Below are positions 30,265 through 36,251 of a stretch of DNA of 36,251 nt, one piece after another. The first letter of the stretch is position 1. Every line of letters begins with the position of its first letter. The position numbers and the translations under genes were made by a program. The DNA is taken from the NCBI GenBank assembly GCA_017619535.1, contig JAFZSD010000043.1, positions 1-36,251 of the forward strand. Reading direction: 5' to 3'. Under the pieces are notes generated by a model that was given only the letters and a program-made list of their open reading frames with translations, had not been told where the DNA came from and made no database searches. This stretch comes from Oscillospiraceae bacterium (GTDB lineage: Bacteria > Bacillota > Clostridia > Oscillospirales > Oscillospiraceae).

Positions 30265-30290
30265 AACTTAGGACAATAATGCCCAAAGTA
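30265..30290. promoter_or_regulatory. Operator-like palindrome O2 at the transcription start
   Basis: AACTTAGGAC (30265-30274), 6-bp spacer, GCCCAAAGTA (30281-30290); the right arm matches the expected GTCCTAAGTT at 7 of 10 positions. Same arm and spacer layout as O1. Centres are 85 bp apart. Confidence 0.6.
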
Positions 30291-30304
30291 AGAGGTGAAA
30301 ACTG

Positions 30305-31579
30305 ATGATCAAACGAGATCGCTATCTGGACCGGCTTATACGCAGCATGTGGAACGGTGAAGTAAAAGTCATTACCGGGATCCGCAGGTGCGGCAAATCC
30401 GTCCTGCTCTTTGATCTGTTCTACGAATACCTTCTCTCACAGGGTGTCTCGGACGACCATATCATCAGATTGGAGCTCGACCAGAGAAGGTACTACAAGT
30501 TTCGCGATCCGATCGTGCTGTGTGAGTATGTAGAAAGCATTGTTAAGAAGCATTCAAACGATCGTTTCTTCCTGTTCGTGGATGAAGTGCAGTTTGCCCG
30601 GCTTGTAAAAGATGAGGCGAACGGGGGCGTCGTGGTTACGGTCTATGATATGCTGAACGAACTGAAGGCATATAAGAACCTGGACGTGTATGTGACCGGA
30701 AGTAATTCCCGGATGCTTTCCAAGGATATAGCTACTGAATTCAGGGGAAGGGCGACCCAGATCCATGTGTATCCTTTGAGCTTTGAGGAATACTATTCTT
30801 TCATCGGCGGAGACATAAAAGCGGCACTGGACCTGTATATGCTGTATGGCGGGATGCCGCGTGTCGCCGGAATGACAGAGGATATGGAGAAGAAGGAATA
30901 CCTCGCGAATCTGTACGATGAACTTTATATAAAAGATATTATGGAGCGAAATCATCTGGAACGGGAAGATATACTGAATGCGATCCTGGATTTTACGGCT
31001 TCCCAGATAAGCTCATTGACGAATCCGACGAATATAGCCAATTCATTGAGCTCTTTACGTCATGAAAAAATCAATCCCAGTCTGGTCGCGGGGTATATTA
31101 CGCATATAATGGACGCTTTCCTGATCAGCCTTGCGCGCCGGTATGATATCAAGGGCAAGACATATTTTAATTATCCCAACAAGTATTACTATACAGATAT
31201 AGGTCTTCGGAATACGAGATTGAATTACAGGCAGTATGATCCGGGCCACATGATGGAGAACATCATCTATAACGAATTGGTCTTGCGGGGCTATTCTGTC
31301 GATGTCGGAATGGTACTGGAACGGAAGAACAGCGAGAAGATTCAGCGTGAGATCGATTTCGTCGTAAATGACGGAGACCGGCGCATTTATATCCAGTCTG
31401 CTTTTCGGGTCGATTCAGAGCAAAAAGAAAGCGCGGAATTACAATCGCTGAAACTGACCGGAGATTTCTTCAGGAAGATCGTCATCCGCAGTGATATTCC
31501 ACATTACTACTATGACGACAACGGGTTTTTCCACTGTAATCTGACAGACTTTCTCCTCGGCAGTGTGGAACTCTTCTGA
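30305..31579 (+). CDS. AAA_14/DUF4143 ATP-binding protein
   Basis: 424-aa ATPase of the family with an N-terminal AAA_14 domain and C-terminal DUF4143. Walker A GIRRCGKS (25-32), Walker B FLFVDEVQ (89-96), sensor 1 DVYVTGSNSRML, then EFRGRATQIHVYPLSFEEY and YGGMPRV, all diagnostic. The C-terminus includes KTYFNYPNKYYYTDIGLRN and a PD-(D/E)xK-like segment (QREIDFVVNDGDRRIYIQ). Function in the cell is not known; members are often multicopy and variably present. GAGGTG lies before the ATG. Sampled 60-base lines hold 28-30 G+C, lower than neighbours, suggesting acquisition. Its promoter carries two matching palindromes (O1, O2). Confidence 0.92.
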   Translation: MIKRDRYLDRLIRSMWNGEVKVITGIRRCGKSVLLFDLFYEYLLSQGVSDDHIIRLELDQRRYYKFRDPIVLCEYVESIVKKHSNDRFFLFVDEVQFARLVKDEANGGVVVTVYDMLNELKAYKNLDVYVTGSNSRMLSKDIATEFRGRATQIHVYPLSFEEYYSFIGGDIKAALDLYMLYGGMPRVAGMTEDMEKKEYLANLYDELYIKDIMERNHLEREDILNAILDFTASQISSLTNPTNIANSLSSLRHEKINPSLVAGYITHIMDAFLISLARRYDIKGKTYFNYPNKYYYTDIGLRNTRLNYRQYDPGHMMENIIYNELVLRGYSVDVGMVLERKNSEKIQREIDFVVNDGDRRIYIQSAFRVDSEQKESAELQSLKLTGDFFRKIVIRSDIPHYYYDDNGFFHCNLTDFLLGSVELF

Positions 31580-31629
31580 TTCTTAGTGAGCTGTTTATAA
31601 CCTTGTTGCCATATGATCCGGATAGAAGT

Positions 31630-31658
31630 TTGCTGCGCGGTTTCGTAGGAACTGTAAT
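31630..31658 (+). promoter_or_regulatory. Promoter of the SGNH-ARH operon
   Basis: TTGCTG (31630-31635), 17-bp spacer, TGTAAT (31653-31658), 26 nt before the ATG at 31685. Confidence 0.5.
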
Positions 31659-31684
31659 TAAACGGGCGGGAGGTGTCTAAGGAG

Positions 31685-32260
31685 ATGAGCGGCCCCACCG
31701 ACAACAAAAGAGAGATCTCCATACTGTTCATAGGCAACAGCCATACGTACTGCAACGACCTGCCCGCGCTCGTCAGAAGGCTCGCCGAAGACGACGGATA
31801 CAGGTGCAGGGTCGCCATGCTCGCCCGGGCGGACATGTACCTGGACCAGCACGCGGATGGGAAGGAAGCGCGCTTCAATATCCTGTACGGCGACTACGAT
31901 TACGTAGTCCTGCAGGAGCACGCCCATCCTTTCGGACCGGAAGAGAGGTTCACGGACGGCGCTGAAAAGCTCGTCGGGATGATACGTGAAGCCGGGGCCG
32001 TTCCCGTCATTTACGAATGCTGGGCGAGAAGTGACGAACCGGAGAAGCAGAAGACCATGAACGAGGTCCACAGGCGTGTCGCCGAAAAGACGGGCGCGCT
32101 CCTGGCCTCCGTCGGCGAATACTGGTGGAAGTATCAGGAAGAGCACCCGGACGTAAGGATGTATGCAAAGGACGGGGAACATGCAACATCGGCGGGATCC
32201 GAACTTGCTGCAACCGTTATCTGGGATACGATCAGGGCGAAAGAGGAGAAATGCTTATGA
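31685..32260 (+). CDS. SGNH/GDSL-family hydrolase
   Basis: 191-aa serine hydrolase without signal peptide. Block I ISILFIGNSHT has the nucleophile Ser19. The catalytic Asp/His pair is in KDGEHATSAGSELAA (Asp163, His166). A mid block, DYVVLQEHAHPF, occupies the place of block III. Substrates in the family are esters, including acetylated sugars, so the target here is open. The ATG at 31685 is placed by GGGAGGTG 9 nt upstream; the GTG at 31673 falls inside that SD. The stop overlaps the ADP-ribosylglycohydrolase start by 4 bp (ATGA at 32257), so the two are co-expressed. Confidence 0.88.
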   Translation: MSGPTDNKREISILFIGNSHTYCNDLPALVRRLAEDDGYRCRVAMLARADMYLDQHADGKEARFNILYGDYDYVVLQEHAHPFGPEERFTDGAEKLVGMIREAGAVPVIYECWARSDEPEKQKTMNEVHRRVAEKTGALLASVGEYWWKYQEEHPDVRMYAKDGEHATSAGSELAATVIWDTIRAKEEKCL

Positions 32261-33069
32261 TTGGCGCGATAATAGGAGACATAGCAGGTTCCGTATACGA
32301 GTGGAACAACATAAAGAAGAAGGAGTTCACCATCTTCGGCTGGCACGGAGGGAAAAAATGTCACTTTACCGACGACACCGTCATGACGCTGGCCGTAGCG
32401 AATGCGGTGCTGGTATCCAGAGATGACCGGTCCGACCTTTCGGAAAACGCCGTGATGTATATGCAGCTGATGGGGCGGAGCTATCCACACGCCGGATACG
32501 GCGGGCGCTTCAAGGGATGGATGTATGCCGACTATCCCCACCCCTACAACAGTTTCGGGAACGGCTCCGCCATGAGAGTGAGCCCCGTGGCCTACGCCGC
32601 CCGGGACCTGGACGACGCGCTTCTCATGTCCGACGCAGTCACATGTGTCACCCACGACCATCCCGAGGGCCTTAAGGGCGCCAGGGCCGTGACGGCCTGC
32701 ATCTGGCTTGCCCTCCGCGGCGGCACGAAGGAAGAGATAAGGGATCTAGTAGAGAAAGAGTATTATAGACTCGATAAGACCCTAGAAGAGATAAGGCCGG
32801 GGTATAAGTTCGACGTGACCTGTCAGGGGAGCGTGCCCCAGGCCATAGAGGCTTTCCTCGAGTCGGAAGACTTCGAGGACGCGATAAGGAACGCAATATC
32901 CATAGGAGGCGACAGCGACACCATCGCGGCAATAGCCGGGAGCATCGCGGAAGCCTATTACGGGGCGCCGGACGGTCTCCGGGAAAAGGCGGAGGAACGC
33001 CTCACTCCCGATCTTCTCGAGATACTCCGCGCATTCGAAGGCAGATATCCGGCAAAAAGGACCGAATAG
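32257..33069 (+). CDS. ADP-ribosylglycohydrolase (DraG/ARH family)
   Basis: 270-aa dinuclear-Mg hydrolase that removes ADP-ribose from proteins, nucleic acids or small molecules. Metal ligands: GAIIGDIAGSVYE at the N-terminus, FTDDTVMTLA (Thr38/Asp39/Asp40) and GGDSDTIAAIAGSIAEA (Asp219/Asp221/Thr222); all are present. The ATG at 32257 has AGGAG 8 nt upstream and overlaps the SGNH stop; the earlier ATG at 32251 is too close to that SD. It is the second ADP-ribose-removing enzyme in the window, unrelated in fold to the macrodomain at 8988. Its substrate is not evident, and the SGNH partner hints at deacylation plus deribosylation of a common target. Confidence 0.93.
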   Translation: MIGAIIGDIAGSVYEWNNIKKKEFTIFGWHGGKKCHFTDDTVMTLAVANAVLVSRDDRSDLSENAVMYMQLMGRSYPHAGYGGRFKGWMYADYPHPYNSFGNGSAMRVSPVAYAARDLDDALLMSDAVTCVTHDHPEGLKGARAVTACIWLALRGGTKEEIRDLVEKEYYRLDKTLEEIRPGYKFDVTCQGSVPQAIEAFLESEDFEDAIRNAISIGGDSDTIAAIAGSIAEAYYGAPDGLREKAEERLTPDLLEILRAFEGRYPAKRTE

Positions 33070-33123
33070 ATCAGTTACAAATACATTGAGACCGAATTAA
33101 ACGACAGAAAGGAACGTGCTGAA

Positions 33124-34062
33124 ATGAAAACAGTCATGAACAAAGAGGGCGAATTCGGGAAGTATATCATCCAGGACCCCACCGGACCGAGCTATCATAC
33201 GGCGGCGGCCCGGGAAAGATTCCTGGGATTCGGCAGATATATGATGTACATGGACACGAACGCGGTGCCCGGAGCCTTCCAGGTGAACACGTGCTGGTTC
33301 ACTGGCGAGACCCCTGCGGGGCAGCCTCCGGAGCATTTCCATGATTATCCGGAGCTCCTGGGATATTTCGGAAGCGATCCCGACGACCCGGAGGACCTGG
33401 GCGCGGAGGTCGAATTCACCATAAACGGAGAGAGGCATCTTCTGACGAAGAGCGCCATGATCTTCCTGCCTGCCGGCACGGGACACTCTCTGCCGATGAT
33501 CAGCAAAGTAAAGCGGCCGATCTTCCACTTCAGCACGTGCCCGATCCCCGAGTATACGCGCGACGACGATAAACAGCCCGATCCCGAAACGGCTCGTCCG
33601 TTAAGTTCCGAGGTATTTATCAACGAAGGCGGCGGAGAATACGGAAAGTACATCGTAACACACGTACACGTGCCGAGCTATTTCACGGAACACGACCGTC
33701 AGAACTTCGGAAGCTTTGCCAAGCTGATCGTCTATATGGACTCGGAAGTTGTGCCGGGAGCATTCATGATGGGCGCGTCGTGGTACTACCGCCCGATACC
33801 CGACGGAGGGCCGGGCGAGCATACCCACGCCTTCCCGGAGGTCCTCGCCTTCTACAGCGCGGATCCCAGCGATCCCGACGACCTGGGAGCCGAGGTCGAG
33901 TTCAGTATAGAGGGTGAAAAGCACGTGCTGACCAAGAGCTCGCTGGTATTCATGCCGGCCGGCATGAAGCACCTGCCGATGACGATAAAGAACGTCAGAC
34001 GCCCGTTCCTGCACTTCGGGATCTGCCTTAATTCGATGTACGAATCCGATCCCACCGAGTGA
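33124..34062 (+). CDS. Tandem-duplicated cupin-like protein
   Basis: 312-aa protein made of two similar halves (~5-140 and ~165-300). Matching blocks: GEFGKYI and GEYGKYI; YMDTNAVPGAF and YMDSEVVPGAF; DLGAEVEFTINGE and DLGAEVEFSIEGE; HLLTKSAMIFLPAG and HVLTKSSLVFMPAG. Each half has a cupin-like metal set: EHFHDYPE plus GTGHSLP in the first, EHTHAFPE plus GMKHLP in the second, so both sites look intact. No signal peptide. Enzyme or binding role unknown. AAAGGAA precedes the ATG by ~10 nt; the gene starts 54 bp after the ADP-ribosylglycohydrolase and may be read from the same transcript. Confidence 0.85.
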   Translation: MKTVMNKEGEFGKYIIQDPTGPSYHTAAARERFLGFGRYMMYMDTNAVPGAFQVNTCWFTGETPAGQPPEHFHDYPELLGYFGSDPDDPEDLGAEVEFTINGERHLLTKSAMIFLPAGTGHSLPMISKVKRPIFHFSTCPIPEYTRDDDKQPDPETARPLSSEVFINEGGGEYGKYIVTHVHVPSYFTEHDRQNFGSFAKLIVYMDSEVVPGAFMMGASWYYRPIPDGGPGEHTHAFPEVLAFYSADPSDPDDLGAEVEFSIEGEKHVLTKSSLVFMPAGMKHLPMTIKNVRRPFLHFGICLNSMYESDPTE

Positions 34063-34121
34063 GCGGAGGGCCGGAAAGCATAAAATACGTCTAGACTTAG
34101 GAGAAAGGAGGGACGGGGCGG

Positions 34122-35315
34122 ATGGATAACGGCAGGACATGCAGTTACAGACGAAAGTGCGGAGCGTGCCAGACCCTGAATCTGTCCTACGACGAGGAGC
34201 TCTCGCTGAAGATGAAGCGCGAGATCGACCTCCTCGGCAGGTTCGGCCACATCGAGCCGATCATCCCCTCGGAGCCCTCCGAGCATTACAGGAACAAGGC
34301 CCAGTATCTTTTCCGGTACAGGTCCGGGAGCGTCACGGCGGGGCTGTACAGGTCTTCCGACGGAGGCATAGCCGCCGTCGACAGCTGCCTGATGGAGGAC
34401 CCCAGGCTCACGGAGCTGTTCCTGCTCATAAAAAAGCTGGTGAAGAAGCGCGGCGTGAAGGTCTGGGACGGCAGGCGCGGAGACCTCAGGCACGTCATGA
34501 TAAGGAGAGCCGCGGCGACCGGCGAGGTGTCCGTCGCCTTCGTGACCAGCGGCGGCCTTTTCGAAGGAGCCTCCGGACTTTCTGAGGAGCTCACGGAAAA
34601 AGCGCCCGACGTGGTCTGCGTCTCCGCAGTCCGGAACGATACGGACATACCGCTGTGGATGAACGGTGATGAACACCTTCTGAAAGGCAGAGGGTACATC
34701 ACGGACAGGCTGTGCGGCTGCGAGTTCCGCATACCGCCCAAGTCGTTCTATCAGATAAACCCATACGCCACCGAAAAGCTCTACGATATCGCGGCGGGAT
34801 ACGCGCAAATAGGCAGAAACGACACCGTCCTCGACGCGTACTGCGGCATCGGGACGGTGGGGATTACAGCGGCAAAAGGAGGATGCGCCTCCCTCGACGG
34901 TTTCGATATAAGCGCCGATTCCGTCTCGGCGGCGGAAACGAACGCAGAGCTCAACGGGATCGACGGCTGCAGATACAGGCGCGTCTCGGATTCGGGATGC
35001 GGAATAGGCCCCAAAAAGCGTTACAGCGTGGTCATGGTCGACCCGCCCCGCAGCGGCTGCGACAGAAGATTCACTAATACGCTCCTGAAACTACGCCCGG
35101 AAAGGATCGTGTATATCTCCTGCGGCCCCCAGTCTCTGGCCAGGGACCTCGGCCTGCTGAAAAAGCATTACCGTGTGGATAAGATCCAGCCGGTCGACAT
35201 GTTTCCCGGCACGATACATGTGGAGACTGTCTGCTGCTTGTACCACCAAAAGAAGGACTTCATCTCAATACCGTATGAGCCGAAGAATGCTGATTATCTG
35301 AAAAAGATAAAATGA
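34122..35315 (+). CDS. RlmD/TrmA-family 23S rRNA (uracil-5-)-methyltransferase
   Basis: 397-aa SAM-dependent RNA m5U methyltransferase. The iron-sulfur Cys set CSYRRKCGAC (Cys7/13/16) lies at the very N-terminus, with a fourth Cys near 92 (VDSCLMED). KSFYQINPYATEKLY, SAM motif DAYCGIGTVGI, VDPPRSGCD, and the catalytic-Cys segment YISCGPQSLARDL plus MFPGTIHVETV are complete. The N-terminal TRAM RNA-binding domain of many family members is absent; the protein begins directly at the Cys motif. A strong SD (AAAGGAGGG) lies ~10 nt before the ATG at 34122. Target uracil (1939, 747 or other) cannot be told from sequence. Confidence 0.93.
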   Translation: MDNGRTCSYRRKCGACQTLNLSYDEELSLKMKREIDLLGRFGHIEPIIPSEPSEHYRNKAQYLFRYRSGSVTAGLYRSSDGGIAAVDSCLMEDPRLTELFLLIKKLVKKRGVKVWDGRRGDLRHVMIRRAAATGEVSVAFVTSGGLFEGASGLSEELTEKAPDVVCVSAVRNDTDIPLWMNGDEHLLKGRGYITDRLCGCEFRIPPKSFYQINPYATEKLYDIAAGYAQIGRNDTVLDAYCGIGTVGITAAKGGCASLDGFDISADSVSAAETNAELNGIDGCRYRRVSDSGCGIGPKKRYSVVMVDPPRSGCDRRFTNTLLKLRPERIVYISCGPQSLARDLGLLKKHYRVDKIQPVDMFPGTIHVETVCCLYHQKKDFISIPYEPKNADYLKKIK

Positions 35316-35346
35316 ATTACGCAAATTGGGATTTTGCGAGGTAATT

Positions 35347-35760
35347 ATGGAAATCCGCAAAATTGAATCAGACGACTCCACTGCGTCCTTTATTGAAACA
35401 GAACAAGAGAGATACGAAGCGAAACATGGAGTCCAGTGCAATTACACACCATTCTGCTTTGTAGCAGAGATAAACGATCAAATCATCGGTGCTGTTTCTG
35501 GTGCGACATTCTTTTCTGAAATATATATTGATGAATTGGTCGTGAAAGACATATACAGAGGAAAAGGGATTGGAACTCAGCTGATCAAAGCAGTGGAAAC
35601 AAACTATGCTGGAAAAGGATACAATAATATGAACTGCTGCACCAATGGGTTTCAGGCATCGGGGTTCTATAAAAAGTGCGGATTTGAATTGGAATTTGTC
35701 AGGAAAAACAACTCAGATCCCAAACTGAACAAGTATTTCTATATCAAATATCTGGATTAA
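35347..35760 (+). CDS. GNAT-family N-acetyltransferase
   Basis: 137-aa acetyltransferase. FVAEINDQIIGAVSG is the beta-strand 3-4 region, IDELVVKDIYRGKGIGTQLI the acetyl-CoA motif A (R-G-K-G-I-G), and FQASGFYKKCGFELE motif B. The ATG at 35347 follows GAGGT by ~5 nt; an earlier in-frame ATG at 35326 precedes that SD. Base composition is much lower in G+C than around it (26 and 21 of 60 in two sampled lines), and codons end often in A/T, suggesting recent acquisition. Substrate unknown. Confidence 0.9.
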   Translation: MEIRKIESDDSTASFIETEQERYEAKHGVQCNYTPFCFVAEINDQIIGAVSGATFFSEIYIDELVVKDIYRGKGIGTQLIKAVETNYAGKGYNNMNCCTNGFQASGFYKKCGFELEFVRKNNSDPKLNKYFYIKYLD

Positions 35761-35904
35761 AAGTTGTATTTTTTCCCAATTTGTCGATTTGTTTCGAAAC
35801 TGAGGATCCATTGAGACGGTATGCCTCTTGTCCAAACTTTCTGAGTTGAAGCATAATATCAGCGTTTACCCGCGATTTTGAGGCTAAAAAACGGGAGGAT
35901 GCGC

Positions 35905-36251
35905 ATGGAGAAGAAAACAATTCTGGATACCCTTGCCCGGGATGCCTTTGAAAAGGGCGGTTTCAATGGGACCTGGCTTTACGCCGAGCACGGCGAGATC
36001 GTGTCGAAAGGCGCAGTCGGTTTCAGCGATTTGGAGGACAAGGTTCCGCTGCGCGAGGACAGCCTGTTTGACCTTGCGTCCGTCAGCAAGCAGTTCACCG
36101 CGGCGGCAGTGATGCTGCTGCGGCGCAGAGGGCTGCTGTCTCTCGAGGACGAGATCACGAGATTCTTCCCGGAAATCCCTTTTAAGGGCGTCACAGTCCG
36201 GCATTTGCTGAATCACACCGGCGGCCTGCCCGATTACATGGACTGGGTGGA
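35905..36251 (+). CDS. Class C beta-lactamase-like serine hydrolase, 3'-truncated by window edge
   Basis: First ~115 residues of a penicillin-binding-protein-like serine hydrolase. The SxxK catalytic tetrad is in FDLASVSKQFTAAAVM, followed by RRRGLLSLEDEI and VRHLLNHTGGLPDY, the standard run of the beta-lactamase/PBP4*-esterase group. No signal peptide is seen, favouring an esterase or peptidase over a secreted beta-lactamase. GGGAGGA lies 5 nt before the ATG at 35905; an in-frame ATG six bases earlier overlaps the SD. The YxN and HxG motifs lie outside the window. Confidence 0.88.
   Translation, partial: MEKKTILDTLARDAFEKGGFNGTWLYAEHGEIVSKGAVGFSDLEDKVPLREDSLFDLASVSKQFTAAAVMLLRRRGLLSLEDEITRFFPEIPFKGVTVRHLLNHTGGLPDYMDWV

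Noticed and set aside
32735..32810. Locally AT-rich stretch with repeated CTAG-like words inside the ADP-ribosylglycohydrolase gene
   Set aside because: The reading frame and family motifs continue through it; no insertion or frameshift is needed to explain it.
1..36251. CRISPR arrays, tRNA or rRNA genes, transposases, phage integrase or attachment sites
   Set aside because: Scanned for and not seen; no regularly spaced repeats beyond the features listed and no recognisable mobile-element protein.

Overview
The window comes from a bacterium, most likely a fairly GC-rich member of the Bacillota (class Clostridia or a relative). The evidence is strong GGAGG-type ribosome binding sites, sigma-70-type promoters, intrinsic hairpin/U-tract terminators, a bacterial rplM-rpsI operon with a structured leader, and clostridial-type gene families (ECF S component, MoxR/DUF58, group III iron alcohol dehydrogenase, LtrA, flavodoxin and aldo/keto reductase sets). 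Most of the window is GC-rich. The DUF4143 ATPase near 30.3-31.6 kb and the GNAT gene near 35.3-35.8 kb are visibly AT-richer. The species cannot be named from this sequence. No rRNA, tRNA, CRISPR array or transposase was seen.

Layout. 1-4.5 kb is core-like: the 3' part of an ECF transporter S-component gene, a secreted coiled-coil M23 peptidase, a TtcA-type tRNA thiolation enzyme, and rplM-rpsI. 4.6-8.2 kb holds an XRE regulator overlapping an MFS exporter, convergent with an LtrA-type membrane protein. 8.4-10.8 kb is an Rrf2 (YwnA-like) regulator overlapping a zinc-type macrodomain hydrolase, which overlaps a class M sirtuin (SirTM): writer and eraser of protein ADP-ribosylation in one operon. 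10.8-21.1 kb is a redox/electrophile-handling island. It has an exported flavodoxin, a DUF4405 cytochrome-like membrane protein, a flavin reductase, a carboxymuconolactone decarboxylase-cupin fusion, a CsaA-like protein, two divergent LysR-controlled sets (hydrolase and cyclophilin-like lipoprotein; flavodoxin, NTF2-like protein and two aldo/keto reductases).

21.4-27.2 kb carries MoxR, DUF58 and a DUF4129 membrane protein, then an iron alcohol dehydrogenase and a transglutaminase-like lipoprotein. 27.3-29.9 kb has a small membrane XRE regulator facing a three-gene minus-strand operon: a URO-D/MtaA-like methyltransferase, a short CobW-type GTPase, and a His-rich protein that looks like the detached C-terminal half of that GTPase. 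30.2-31.6 kb is a DUF4143 ATPase with two matching palindromes around its promoter. 31.7-36.25 kb holds an SGNH hydrolase overlapping an ADP-ribosylglycohydrolase, a tandem-duplicated cupin protein, an RlmD/TrmA-type RNA methyltransferase, a GNAT acetyltransferase and the 5' part of a class C beta-lactamase-like gene.

The most interesting assembly is the Rrf2-macrodomain-SirTM operon. The described SirTM loci carry a lipoyl carrier (GcvH-L) and lipoate ligase (LplA2); neither is visible here, and the pair leads straight into redox genes. A second ADP-ribose enzyme lies 21 kb away. Other striking points are the two in-phase operator-like palindromes at the ATPase promoter, an in-frame stop just after the expected start of the URO-D gene, the split CobW protein, and two near-identical terminator-like repeats 7 kb apart.
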